This document shows, piece by piece, positions 12,068 through 25,100 of a stretch of 64,000 nucleotides of DNA (position 1 is its first letter; each line of letters opens with the position of its first letter). The position numbers and the translations under genes were made by a program. Below the pieces are notes generated by a model. That model did not search any database and had not been told where the DNA came from. It was given only the letters and a program-made list of their open reading frames with translations. This DNA comes from Athripsodes cinereus (Eukaryota; Arthropoda; Insecta; Trichoptera; Leptoceridae). The DNA is taken from positions 29,142,951 to 29,206,950 of the forward strand of contig OX388311.1 in the NCBI GenBank assembly GCA_947579605.1, given 5' to 3'.

Positions 12068-13190
12068 TAATATCCTCATTCTTCACTCAAAAAAATTAAA
12101 AAAGACATCTAAAAGACGTCGAAACTCAAGTCATCTTAAATAAAGTACGTGTAAAACCATATAATAATAAAAAAAAATTGAGTAATATGGAGTTTTACAA
12201 AATAAATATCAACAAAATTCAAGCAACATGTTTATTACAAGCAGTCAGTCCAGTGGTTTCGACACTTGTGGAAAATGCCTGAAAAAATAATATCGATTTT
12301 TTACCGTCAAATAAATTTAAATAAATTAAAGTCTTCAGACTTCTCGGGGTCGGGGACTCTCCTTTGATGCTAATAAATTTCACATTTCATATTTTGATGA
12401 AATTAATTCGATAACTTGCATAATTAAACAATGGATCTCACGGAATAATCCAAGCACAACCTTAGTTAGTAAAGAGCGCCCTTGAGGTGGATTTTTTTTT
12501 TCACAAAACGGCGCTTTACAAATCATCCAAATAATAATAATAATAATAATAATAATGAATTTTCATCCATAACATAATCAATAAAAAAAATGTTACGACA
12601 TACGATAATAAAATGTCAAAATAGCTGTCTAATTTCATTATCTTTTCGCTAATATGCCTACTTTACAAGAGGCTGAGACATGACAATATACAGCACATAA
12701 CATTATAATCGGCTATCGATATTATTTTATTACGATACCATCTTAATATTGATATACATAATCTTAACGTCAATTAATATTATTATAATCTGCATGATGA
12801 AATATAATTGTTTCATAAATTTCTAGATAAAAATAATAATTTCTAGATTAATCCAATTTATTGTATTTTAATACATATGTACATAATAATCTAATACATA
12901 TTTGAAGGATTAAAGTTGTCATATTATCGTATGAATTCTTTTGTCTGGAGATATTGCTTTAATACTAATTATAGTTCTCGTACTGTTTGTATAGGCAAGT
13001 CTAGATATATATTTTTATTAAATTTAGACTTTGTTCTGATGACGCGCGATCGATTATTAAATAATATAAATCTTCAGTCATGATGATAAACAAATCAAAT
13101 GACGTATTATTTACTTGATCATTGATTAAAATAACAGCTGATTTTTTCATTTACATAAATCTGTTACGTAAAACTGAATGTAGGAGTAAC
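12068..13190. other. AT-rich DNA without a gene
   Basis: Contains an (AAT)n microsatellite at 12530-12557 and otherwise low-complexity AT-rich sequence. No exon was recognised. Confidence 0.5.
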
Positions 13191-13194
13191 AATC

Positions 13195-13270
13195 AGGCGG
13201 TCGGTGGTTGGTAACCTGATGTTAGAGTCTTGGACTTCAAACGGGAGACCCGGGTTCTATTCCATCCACT
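13195..13270 (+). repeat. Possible tRNA-derived SINE head
   Basis: A-box-like TGGTTGGTAACCTGATG is followed about 40 bp later by GGGTTCTATTCC, close to the Pol III B box. No complete cloverleaf can be drawn, so it is not a tRNA gene. Confidence 0.3.
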
Positions 13271-14333
13271 GTCGACTTTCTCTACATTAACGACATAACC
13301 ATTTTGCTTATTCTGATTGCTATATATTGCTATTGCTATATACATCCCAGACATCTCTGGGATGTATTTGGTTTTATTTCAAATCTAGATTCATCTTTAA
13401 AAAAATCCTTTAATAAATTGATTAGTAGTTTTCAACTCCAATAAGAATTGATAATTTTACGCAAGTAAATACAAGATTTTCCCACCTATCTAAAAATTTG
13501 TTTATTTTTAAAGCAAAGAGAAAAAATCTGCCTGTAAATTCACGGCGCATTTCGAACGGGGAAAGCAGAGAAAACGGAAAGTCGATTTGATCATTCATGC
13601 TTTTACAGGACACTCGAAATCTTACAACAAAGTAGATGATTTATTCTTTGGCGGGTACTCCATGGGACACCAGGAACACAATCAACACTCTGTCGGGCTT
13701 TGTAGAAAAAAAAATATTTTTCCATATCTTTACTTTCAAAGGTGGATGAAATTCGTACTTATAAACTCATTAAAATATTTATTTACCCACACATCATAGA
13801 GAACCTGTCAGTGATTGTATGCATTGACAACTATGCAGTATATTATAATGTACTAGGGATTCATTAGTTTTATAATAACGGATTATTTCTCTACTACATA
13901 TTACAATATTATGTCACTCATACATACAGAATGCAGAAAAATCTTTAATATGGCTTCTAGCACAATGTGTTCTGCCTGCAGATACGTATATATTATATTT
14001 ACGTAGATAATATAAAGGCAATATTATAATAATAATGATTTATTACCAGATAGGTACTATCATTTTATGATTTTATTTAGGTACAATCATATAAGTTATC
14101 TATACTCGCGTTTGTAATGCATACCTTCCACCTTATACCAGTTGAAACTATCTCTATTTATCTAAACTAAACTCGTAAGCTGTTTAGAGCAACAAAAGCC
14201 TACCCTTCTCAAGTTTAGGTTATTCTGAGATATTATGACGGTAAAAATATCATCAATTTATTTTTCATTTGTTTTAATCGATAAAATAACAAGTTTTGAC
14301 AAAGAACAAAGATAAAAAAAATAAATAGGCTAT

Positions 14334-14573
14334 TCAGAGGGGCTAAAAAGGCCACTTTATACGAATCATAATAGGATCATATTAGGAATTGTAAAACGAT
14401 TTAACGGCAACAATTCACCAAATATGAATCAATTGATGAAATGAATTGCTGGTGAATCGTGTACAATCGTGACCACTTTACGAAAATTAGAGGAATTGCT
14501 ACGGATCTGCTGGCAATTCGGGAAATGAATCATCTGTAGATGAATTGCTCAATGTGGCCATTTTAGGCCCCCA
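14334..14573. mobile_element. hAT-like MITE, degraded
   Basis: The ends are imperfect inverted repeats: CAGAGGGGCTAAAAAGGCCAC on the left, and the complement of GTGGCCATTTTAGGCCCCCAGG on the right. The interior repeats GAATTGCT and GAATCAT motifs. No clear 8-bp target duplication was found, so the insertion is old or the class is uncertain. Confidence 0.5.
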
Positions 14574-14915
14574 GGTCAATAATTAGATTTTTTTAATAAC
14601 CTATATTTTTGGCTTATTACACGTAGAAAGTGATATTATTTCAATTCCACAAACAAAAAATCTTAAATTATAATAATCTCAGTTAGAAGCACATCTTTGT
14701 TTTGAGTTTTCAGTAGATCGCCATACTGCTTCAAAACTTTGACGTGATATAGGTATCTTGGAAATATTAGAATTTCGGGTTGTTGGTTTATGGAACTGAA
14801 GAGTCGATGAAGTAGTAACAACCTATCTATAATAATAATATTTATCACTTGATCTTTTCCACATGTCTAAGGATTGTGGCAGCAGTAGATCTTCTCGGTA
14901 ATCTCTCTCCACATA

Positions 14916-15325
14916 TCGTCCCTCTTCTGACTAACAGTCGTAGGTATCTGCCTAAATGTAAATTGTTCAGGAGAGCGTTTTTTGTGTTTTGCCGTGCATA
15001 TTTTCGTTTCTCCTAGTTATTATGATACAGTGTGAATATATTACATTATTTTATTTGTACCTATTCTCATATATCTCAGAATCATTTTTGTGATGAAATT
15101 TTGAGGAATTAGTTGATACAACACATTTTATTTAGAATAATTCGTAAATACGACAACAAATCAGAAAGCTATTCCAGGATAACGGAACAGTTACGGGTGT
15201 GATCTTCAGTGAGAACATGCAGGGCACATAATATAAATACAAATTGGTGATCATAACTCGATTTCGCCAAAAATGTCAGATACCTACGACAGTTAGTCGT
15301 AGGTATCTGACATTTTTGGCGAAAT
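14916..15325 (-). mobile_element. MITE family M1, copy with duplicated inverted end
   Basis: It starts at the terminal repeat TCGTCCCTCTTCTGACTAAC and runs opposite to the copy at 16482-16869. Instead of the normal right terminus it ends in a perfect palindrome (15261-15325), as if the subterminal 30 bp had been copied in reverse. Confidence 0.8.
15261..15325. repeat. Perfect 30-bp inverted repeat with a 5-base loop
   Basis: Arms 15261-15290 and 15296-15325 are exact reverse complements; the loop is AGTTA. The arm is the subterminal part of the M1 MITE. Confidence 0.95.
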
Positions 15326-15779
15326 TTTGCAGATCATATTATCGCTCCACCTAGCCTGTGCTCGATTACAATACATTTACAATATAGAATACAAGGTGAT
15401 TACGAAGTTTGTGTTAAAAACTAGTATAAGTTGATAATATAATTGACGCATCTACTTAATACATGGATTATTCGCAAATCATTCTTAGTAACTTTAGTAG
15501 TAAAGTGTTGTTTGTTTAATAGTTAACACTAAACAGAGCTGATGACTGTGTCTATGTGCATATACATGATTCATCATTGAAATATTGTTTTCGTGTACTT
15601 TAAATGTGTTATTTTGGTTCTAATTTAATTATTTTTTGTTATGCTATATCGACATAGTTTAATCTTATCTAATGGTTTATTTAATGACAAAGATGTTTTT
15701 CAGTAGAAAAATATTAAAAATTAAAACTGTTATATCCGGTAATCCTAAAATGTAAATTAATTAAATAAAAATAAAACAC

Positions 15780-15968
15780 ATATTTGGTTGCTTGAGACTT
15801 TTTAATCGCGAGCCAGCTTTCGAGAGCTTCCACTCTTATCACGCTTAAAATTACTACCAAAGCTGACTTGTGATTAATAAAGTCACTGTGGAAGTACCTA
15901 CCTACTAAATAGAAGTGTTTTATTTTTATTAATTTAACATGAACTTCCACCAAATACCGTCGGTCGAC
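15780..15968 (-). repeat. Dispersed repeat related to the foldback at 35.5 kb
   Basis: Read on the minus strand, it matches 35448-35568: CCGACGGTA, TTGGTGGAA, an ATAAAACACTT block, CACAGTGACT, and finally AGAGTGGAAGCTCTCGAAAG with CTGGCTCGCG. This copy is diverged. Confidence 0.7.
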
Positions 15969-16080
15969 AATATTCACTTAATATAAATTATATACTTGAA
16001 TAGCTAGAGATAAGAAATAACCAATGTACAGTGAAGAATAAAATAAATAACGTAAGTAATTTTCATATATCTTTATATCT

Positions 16081-16345
16081 CTCACAAGTGGTGCAGCCAG
16101 TGAGCTAACTGCATAAAATAAATTCACGGTTCGTTCCCTCCGTGTCATACCTCATCACTGGACTGAATATGTTGCATTATTATTCTGTGATATTTTACGA
16201 AACTCTGCCTTTTATAGGGCACAATAGAAAACTTACAGTGAATAGACTCTATTAAAGTTTATTAAATTAAATAATTCTCCCACATGTGGGGTAGCCAGTG
16301 AGCTCATTGCATGTATTGAACATCCAGTCGACCTTCCTCTCTGAT
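16081..16345 (+). repeat. Two fragments of dispersed repeat family D
   Basis: Both fragments (16081-16210 and 16278-16345) carry CACAAGTG or CACATGTGGGGTAGCCAGTGAGCT followed by CATTGCAT or AACTGCAT. The block recurs at 18.9, 20.0, 21.0, 22.5, 33.3 and 52.3 kb. Family D looks like a short interspersed element of a few hundred bp with no coding content. Confidence 0.6.
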
Positions 16346-16481
16346 TTGTCCATCCAATACCCCTCTCTGATGTGCCACACGAAATAAAACATTCAAGATT
16401 GAAGATCTAATCCATACATTTCATAAAGATGCTTATTGTTTTATATGTAAAAAAAATACGAATACGTAACTGTCATTTATA

Positions 16482-16869
16482 TCGTCCCTCTTCTGACTAA
16501 CTGTCGTATCTGACATTTTTGGCGAAATCGAGTTATGATCACCAATGTGTACTTATATGTGCCCTGCATGTTGTCACTGAAGATCACACCTGTAACTGTT
16601 ACCCTTTATCCTAGAATAGCTTTCTGATTTGTTGTCGTATTTACGAATTATTCTAAATAAAATGTGTTTTATCTACTAATTCCTCAAAATTTCACCACAA
16701 AAATGATTCTGAGATATATAAGAATAGGTACAAATAAAATAATATAATATATTTACGCTGTATCATAATAACTAGGAGAGACGAAAATATGCACGGTAAA
16801 ACACAAAAAAACGCTCTCCTGAACAATTTACATTTAGGCAGATACGACTGTTAGTCAGAAGAGGGACGA
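16482..16869 (+). mobile_element. MITE family M1, complete copy (388 bp)
   Basis: The terminal inverted repeats of about 31 bp start TCGTCCCTCTTCTGACTAAC and differ at one or two bases. There is no ORF. The same family occurs at 2566-2713, 14916-15325 and 41025-41350. Flanks are compatible with a TA target at some ends but not all, so superfamily is undecided. Confidence 0.9.
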
Positions 16870-18890
16870 AATGACACTCGGAAACTTACAGAAAAGAGTG
16901 AGGCGCGCATTCTTTCCGAAGAATCAATTAATGAATTATTCAAAAACATACCTGTTATATATTTAATTTGATAATTGTCTATGAAAACTATTCATGAAAA
17001 CTTATTTCTGATGTCAACATTCCTACGGCAGTCTTTCAGTCGCTTCATTTGAATACAAAGTATTATAATTTTAAACGTAATTATACTTTCAGTGTTGATA
17101 CGCCAAGAATATTTTATCTAATTTATGTGCATAATCAAAATACTGTGTGCCCATTGAAGACACTTCAATTCAGACTGCAGCTACAACAAGGGCCCATGAG
17201 TCATTTTTTCGGAGAATTAACTCTCCTTTACAGTTATTCAATCCTATTTCAGAGTTTTCCTACGCCCATGCAAATTGTCATTGAGATAACTTAATTCGTA
17301 ATGCTAGTATGCCATTTTTGTTTAAAGGATCGATATTAATTCTGCTGAGATTTCAGTTTCAATCGTATTTACTGTGTTGAAATTTGTGATTTGTATGTAT
17401 TTTGGTAAATAAAGAACATTAATGTATCGTCTGGTCTATCGTAATGTACATATTATACATACTCTTCTTTACACGAGACTTGTCTCTAAGGAGGATGTTT
17501 AGTTTTTATAAAATAGTTTACGTATTTTTTTTATCCGTGTTGTTTGTTGTGTTCAATAAAATTATCAATTATATTACAATGGTCCACATATTGAATGTAT
17601 ATTTTGTTAAAATATTCTGTTATTTAACTATTTGATCCTGTAAATATTGTAAAAATGAATAATATTGACACAATTGAAAATTTTAGATAGCCGTATTCTT
17701 TAACGTCATTTTGGCTCATAGGCCTTGTTCTATCTACAGTGTCAGTTGTCACATTTCATTTAGTGTTATGTATATTCATGATAATTATTACAAAATAACA
17801 TATTTTTTTCCTAGTATTACGAAAACAATAAAAGTTAATTGACTTGCTTTCATTTAAAGACCATTTTGTCCAGTATCTCTTAGTTTTGAATCTCATTTTG
17901 CATAATTATAATTGTCTGTAAATATATAATAGATATTTGGAAGTATATATGCTTAAGGCTTGGTGTCGCTCACTAAATTAGTTCTATATTTCAATCCAAC
18001 ATTTTCCATATTTGAATGTTCCTATCTGTACTATTACGGCATCTGCCATATCCAGGGCCCGATCTATAATGGGGGAGAGGGGCAAGCCGGGCAAGTGTCC
18101 CGGTAGGTAATATTAATTTCTGAGGGGCGCCAAAATTCAATAACTATGTTCTTAATTAAAATCGAAGATATTATGTAATAGTTCAAACTTGATATTCCCA
18201 GTCGACAATTTTGTGATGGAGGGGGGGGGGACATTTTGATGTCTGACGGAATAACTATAGGTATGTTAAGACATAGGGAGGGCATTTTCCCCTCGTAGAA
18301 GTTCCAAAGTAGTAGGTAAATTAGTAAATACATCTCGGAAAATACTGAAGGACCCTCTTTGACTCCCTAAATAAATCCAGGTTACACCCTCGATACCCGT
18401 GTGATTAAAATAAGACAATAAGAAGTTTATTTAATAATTAATGATATTTTTTTTAATTTATTAGACTTTTTAAATTTTTTGTTGTCCCCCCTCTATCTAA
18501 ATGTGACGAAAAATATCCAAACTTCTTAAATAGATTTCATCGTAAGATCAAAGGTGATGGATTCATTTGCTAATATTTATTTTCATTAGACTTAAAACGT
18601 AAATCCATCTACAACTTCGTCATTAAACGTCATTTATAAAACCAGTTTGTTATTACAAGAACTTGTCTAAATAGAGAAAGATGTTTTGGTCAAAAATAAC
18701 AGTGACTGTTTATAGTATGCAATTCTAAGAAAATCAGCAGGAAAATACGGTTGGCAAATCCAAATAAGTTAACTCCGTCAAAAGTGTTTGTCTATACATA
18801 ATGAATTTACTTAGGTAGGTATGTTTGATAAATATTGTGGCAAGCTGGAGATTGTTTAAATTAATGTTAAAGTTCTATCTATACCATCAC
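16870..18890. other. Gene-free AT-rich DNA
   Basis: No coding exon was recognised. A short repeat beginning CAGGGCCCGATC (18053) resembles the 5' end of a hAT-type element, and a ten-base G run lies at 18221-18230. Confidence 0.45.
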
Positions 18891-18892
18891 GG

Positions 18893-19040
18893 CATCTTTA
18901 ACATGTGAAGTAGCCAGTAGACTAACTGCTCGTAATAAACACGTAGGTCATCTTCCCCGTGTCAATAAAAAAAACAAGATAATTAGTATGACTAGCATAA
19001 CTCATTGCTAAATTGAATTCGTCGTTTTGCCTAACTAAAA
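18893..19040 (+). repeat. Dispersed repeat family D copy
   Basis: Contains CATCTTTAACATGTGAAGTAG, CCAGTAGACTAACTGC and TAACTCATTGCTAAATTGAAT, which are diverged versions of the family D blocks. Confidence 0.55.
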
Positions 19041-19984
19041 CTCTTACAGCTGGTTCCATATAAAATAAAATAAAACTCTTAAATTTCCCCGGAAATAAAA
19101 AATAAAGTAAAATCGTATTTTTTCGATATTTTAGAAAGGGACACCATTATAAAAGTCTTCATAGGAACATAGACATAATTGCGACGAAGGAAAGGTTGCT
19201 TGAATTAATGTAGTCAAAATGGATGGTCTTGAGAAATAGAATAGAATAGAATTTAGTCAAAAGGTGCACAGTTTTGTTATCTATAATGTCATTGATTAAA
19301 TGACAGGAATAGATAATAGATAAGAATGTAAATTAATATTGTACCAATAATGTATACCAACCTGCAAAATAAGATCGAACGCGGAACTCAAAGCAAGAAA
19401 AATATTGCATCACATTAAATTATCAATCGGTACCTACTTACGCATTATTTACTTTAAGGTCGCTGGCCTTAACTTGGTATATTATATCTTTGTAATTGAC
19501 GTTGATTACAGTATCAGCAATTCTAGACCATAATATATTATTATAAATATTTAGGTAGGTACTGCTGCTGAACTTGAAATTGGGGCCTATCATCGTTTAA
19601 TCATTTTGTATTATCTACATACTCTTACGTATAGTCTCGTGACTCTGACTCATACACAATATGTCACAAGTAGAGAGCAGTAGAGACACACTACTTCATA
19701 ATTATAATATATTGATGTTCACTCACATTCATGTTTTATTACAATAAGCCGTAAATAAATAATAACAATATTGTTGATAATATTACGCTGCTGATACAAG
19801 TGTGCACCGGCATTGTTATAACGCCGTGTAATTATCGGCGGAAAAAGTTGGAACTAAAATGAAAAGTCATTCCTAAATAATGTGTTCGGAATTTGAATGC
19901 ATGTCAATTCAAACATAAATAACTTAACTCGCCCTTTATGCATTGAAATGTATAACTGATAATTTTATGATACTTCGTAATGAT

Positions 19985-20175
19985 TGAGGTTGTCACCAAT
20001 GTCCTCTCCATACCAGCAAGAGGTAAGACATTCAGGATGGGTGGCACACCTCATTGCTGAATTGATAATGTTTAATGTTTTATACGAAGTGTTTTACGAA
20101 TACCCTTTTACATGATACTTGAAAACATCCATGAAAAAGACCTATTCATTACTGGGAATTCTACGGGACGGGATA
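19985..20175 (+). repeat. Dispersed repeat family D copy (central and 3' part)
   Basis: Carries CTCTCCATACCAGCAAGAGG, TTCAGGATGGGTGGCACACC, TCATTGCTGAATTGATAATG, TTTTACGAATACC and ATTACTGGGAATTCTACGGG. All have counterparts at 52318-52510. Confidence 0.6.
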
Positions 20176-20984
20176 TAGATACTAATCAATATTTTAAAAG
20201 GAGATCAAATTTTGTTGATAATTACATGTAAAAAATAAAGATTTGCTTCTTGAATAACCACGCCCCCAATTGTCATCGATTTAATGACAGGTAGGTACAA
20301 AAAAATTACAAATTTTGTTGTGTAGGTATATTGTTAGGTACAATAACAAAACTAAATATCAACAAAATATTGCAGCTTAAATTTGAATGAATATTTAGCG
20401 CTATAGATAATATCTACTTGAAAAAATAACTTATTTGTATTATTGTGTGATTACAGATGTAGGTATTATTCTAATATTGACTTATGACAGGTCGTTACTG
20501 CTAATTAGATGTATTTTTACACACGCTTGGAATAAGTAATATAATTAAGTATTAAATATCGATAACAGTGGCATCTCAGAAATTGAGACTGTTTGACTGA
20601 AAACTATATAAATTATTTTAAAATAAAAAATGGTACATAATTCAACTTTAAAGACGTTCCTTTTTCCGAACTATTTACAAATCTTTCATGAAAAGTAAGC
20701 TTTGAACGCCATTTTATTTTGATGTGTCAAATTTCCCGCTCACACAATATTCTCATACTTCTGAAAGAAATTGATTCATTTTCTCAACTTTTTATCGGGT
20801 TCCCTCATTTTTAGAGTGAATATTATTCCATGCTAAATTGTTTTTCACGCTCAGATAGATAAATAGATATTTATTCCATGAATAATGGCTTCGAGTACAT
20901 TAATTTTTCACATTACAATAAATTATTGATTAATTATGTTGTATTAATGATCTCTCACATTGACACAGAATAACGAGTGCATAA

Positions 20985-21115
20985 ATAATTGATCCATTCA
21001 TAAATACCAACGCGGCATTTCCCACGGGTTGGGTAGCTAGCTGACAATCTACAAAATGTTCTCTCCGTACCAAAAAAGTTAAAACGTTCAGGATGGATAA
21101 GAATGGTCGCATTGG
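20985..21115 (+). repeat. Dispersed repeat family D copy
   Basis: Contains CACGGGTTGGGTAGCTAGCTGA, CTCTCCGTACCAAAAAAG and CGTTCAGGATGG, in the same order as other family D copies. Confidence 0.55.
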
Positions 21116-21921
21116 GCGATAAATCGGTGTACGCTTATGACATTATATTGATAATAATTCATTATATATCAGCTGAAAAAATAATCACCTATACATACAC
21201 ACAAAAGGTCCAATATTTACAACTTATTATTTTATAATTAGATGTAATCCACTATCAACGATATTATTAATAATTAAACTCTTAAAAATAATAAAATTTA
21301 TTTAATTGGAATTAATTACTGTAACCTGAACGTGGTTAATTGACAGTAATGAGAAGCGTGGTGTAAATGTTTTAATCACGTGCGTAATAAATTATTTAGT
21401 TTGCCAATCAAAATATTATTTAATATCAATATTATTTCTAGATATCGCCAAAATTCTCTGCCTCATAGTAGGTAAAAATCATTTCTTTGTAGTAATGACT
21501 TCAAGTCGTGTATTTAATTCCTAGATGTTTCAGAAAATATCAGTTAGTCAATATATACTGCTTATTATAATAAATTATTTTCAAACATGAAAACATGGAA
21601 TCTTTACATCAAAGAACATATTTAAACTTAGATTGAGCTCGCCGTTAGCCTTGAGGGCTGCTCTTTGTAAACTCACCCGAAGTTATTACACCCTTAATGT
21701 GTCTTGGTGGAATATATTAATTATATAGCATATCTTTCTTGTTAAGTCTGCCCTACAGTTACAGTTATAGAGTGAAATGTAAATTATTTTAATATGTCGG
21801 CAAATCAAAGGAGACCTACCGATCACCCTGATAGGATAGAAGTTTGGGGACTTCCATGTATTTGTCGACCCGGATACCGCAGAAATTATTAGTCTAATGG
21901 ACCTTTTTCTTCTTTTTTCAG

Positions 21922-22113
21922 GACCATCAACATGGGGGGAGAAGTTTCCACATGCTAGTGGATCCCGACAAAGCCCCGTGGACATCCCGACATCACAAAC
22001 TATGCCCACCGGATCTCTTCCACCATTAAAATGGACATACGATAAGAAACAAACAAGATCACTCGCTAACCCTGGATACTGTTGGAGAGTGGAAGAAAAT
22101 GGCCGTGGATCAG
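21922..22113 (+). CDS. CAH1: CAH1, first visible coding exon
   Basis: Starts after TTTTTTCAG with the last two bases of a Gly codon and ends at CAG|GTATGT. Encodes [10 protein letters not shown] through RVEENGRGS, including RQSPVDI and the Tyr64 site. An in-frame ATG at 21897 lies in the polypyrimidine tract and is not a credible start. Confidence 0.93.
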
Positions 22114-25100
22114 GTATGTTAAAGAAAACAATGAATAAATTAAAAATATATGTACCAATATATTTAGCAAGTGTTTACAAATATTTCATTGAGGTCAAAA
22201 GTTAAATTGTATACATGCTCGAATGTCGTGCGCGGTGCGCGTGCGGGGTTCACGTAAAAAACGCGGTATCGAAATTCGCAAATATCACTGTTAATTATTT
22301 CCATCATTATCAAATTTACTGTAGGTGGTTTCAAAGATAAAAAGCAAGCATTTTCATCTACATATACTCACAACCGTAAACAAGCAATAACTACTACTCC
22401 AACAGTTGAATCAACTGACAAGGGGACATTATTCACTCACAATAATAAAGATTACCACTGTTCTAAGTTTCTGCTGGCTACTCCACTTGTGGAATATATC
22501 GTGATGGTAAAATAGTAGTAGGTATAATATAGTATTAGTTTTCTTTTTAAATTATATTTCATCTTATATTTTCTAGTTATTTCGTATTGATATTATCATA
22601 GTTTCCTCTATGTTTTTTCTCATTTCAGCTCTCCTCTAAAATATCTAATTAATTCGTATCGCGCACTTGCTAACTATTGTTATCTGAGTTTATCGCTACC
22701 TTGTGTTAATCTGTTTAAAAGTGTGCCGAAAATAACATTGAAGTTAAAAATATTATTGTAATTAGCATACTATGTTTTATTTAGGAAATAGGTCACTAAA
22801 ATATGAACGTGGTGTCATATTATTATTTTGACGTTTTTTATAGAATTAAGTCATCAAGTCCCTGGTAAAGAATAGGTCTCCCACTCTTTTTAGGAAGTTT
22901 TCGATTGTCCCGCAAAAAGCAAGTATCTATCAGTAAAATATCCCGTATAAGACAATAAACATATTCAACTTAGCGATGAGGTATGCCACCCATCTTGAAC
23001 GCCTTATATTTCATTGATAAGAGGTGAACAACTTTCACGTTTTTTGCGGGTAGCTACCCGTAGTTTTAAATAAATAAAAGTAAAAAATAAAATAATTTTA
23101 ATAGTGCATTTTCATATGGTACAAATGGCGGGTTTATTGCCCGCAGGCAATTTCTAACAACTAACCAGTTTTCTGGCTTCCCTATTTGTGGAAGATGTCG
23201 TGAATTGCGAAATCTTCCAACTAAATCGGTAAAACATCGAATAACATCATTCATATTTTTATTTTATACTTTAATCAATAAAGTTTTATGACAATTTTTG
23301 TTCCAGAATTAACTGGTGGTCCAATGGGTGACAGCGTGTACCGCTTGGCTCAGTTCCATGCTCATTGGGGCTGCTCTGATGGCAAGGGATCCGAACACAC
23401 TGTGGATGGGAAGGCATACTCTGCAGAACTGCATCTTGTGCATTGGAACTGCACCAAATACATGAGCCTTGAAGAAGCTCTTGGACAACCTGATGGATTA
23501 GCGGTCTTGGGAATTTTCATAAAGGTAGATTTTTAAATATTTAGAAGTAAACATTTTATGGAAATGTTATTGTATAAGGAAGATAGATGCATGCATCAGG
23601 ATGTTAGGAATCTCGTGATAAGAGTGCTGAGGCCTGAGTGAAACACACATTTTAGCGTTACGTTTTCGTTCCGTTAGCGTTCAAATGCAGACGATGTTGC
23701 GCCAAATTGTCAATTTTCGTAACTATTGTGTATCTTAGCAACAAAATTGACACTTGCTTGCAACTTCGTCTATACTCGAACGTTAACGGAACGAAAACGT
23801 AACGTGAAAATGTGTTATTGACTCAGGCCTCTGTAGTGTTTTAGGATAGACTCTGCCCTAAGATGGCAAAGTATGATATGTCACTTTTAACAAACTTTAC
23901 AGGAGAGCAAATTTAAAGTTTGATGTGTTGGTGAAAATCAGGGAAATGACAATAAAGAAATATAATAATGGAAATATGTAGACAAAATGGTTATTTATTG
24001 AGTTAAAAATATAAATATGTTATTTCCAAATGTAAAGTAATGAAATTTGTCATATATCTGACTATCTACCTGACATATCATATTTTGGCATCTTAATATA
24101 AGATGCCAAAATAATATGATCTCCTATTGCAAAGTAAGCAAAACATGATATGTCTAGGACATATTGTATGTAGCTTCCTTCTGTTTGTAAGATAAAACTA
24201 GCAAACTTGAGAATGCAATGTGAATACATGAAAATTTTATGAATTAATTATTAATATTTTAATTATTGATTGATTGAAACCTCTTTTTATTACATTGATT
24301 TCCTTATGAAATCTCTAAAATATTAATCTTCTCTAATTTGCCTAATTAAACACCATGCTTAGGCAACTTTTACTATTACAATCATCATCATAAGCAAGAC
24401 AGCCCTGGATGAGCCTTGGCTAAATCTAGGAGTCTCCTCTTCCCTGTCAGCTACCTTTATTCTCCAACTTAATATTATAAGCTAAAATTCCTTAATGTAA
24501 ATAAAAAACAAAAAACTTTATTTTTAAATGGATCCATGATTTTATGAATATTTTTTTCTAAACACCTTTCCTCTAAAAATACCACGCACGTCGGTTCCTC
24601 TTACTCAACACGCGGCCGTCCTTGATAATCTGATCCACGTGATCAAGTCACGTGGTTCTCGGACGCCCGCACTTCCTCACACCCCTTCTTTTAGACAAGT
24701 ATATCCTCTTTGTCATTCTTACCTCGTTCATTCGTTCAATATGTCCAAACCACCATAGTTTATTCACGCACATTCTGTCCACAACACTCTTCTTGCATCC
24801 GCTCATTCTTTATTTTGATTAACAAGTAATATATGTTTGAGTTTGTAATTACTAGTGTATTGCTTTTTTAAATTATAAAAAATGTATATTTTTATAATTT
24901 TATAAATAAATAAATATGTAAAATCTATAATCATAAAATATGTAATCAACCCCTCAAAGCACGAGCTCTGCTCAATTTTGAGGGTACAAAAAGAAAAAAA
25001 AACAGATAATATAAAGATTTGTATAATTGTGCTTATTGTATATTTGTATGTGTTTATTATGATCTCAATAAAAAATATTTGAATTTGAATTTGAATTTGA

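Noticed and set aside
21897..22205. A 102-codon frame starting ATG at 21897 as the CAH1 start
   Set aside because: The ATG lies in the polypyrimidine tract of a strong acceptor, and the frame runs past a strong donor at 22114. The normal N-terminal residues of alpha-CA are missing.
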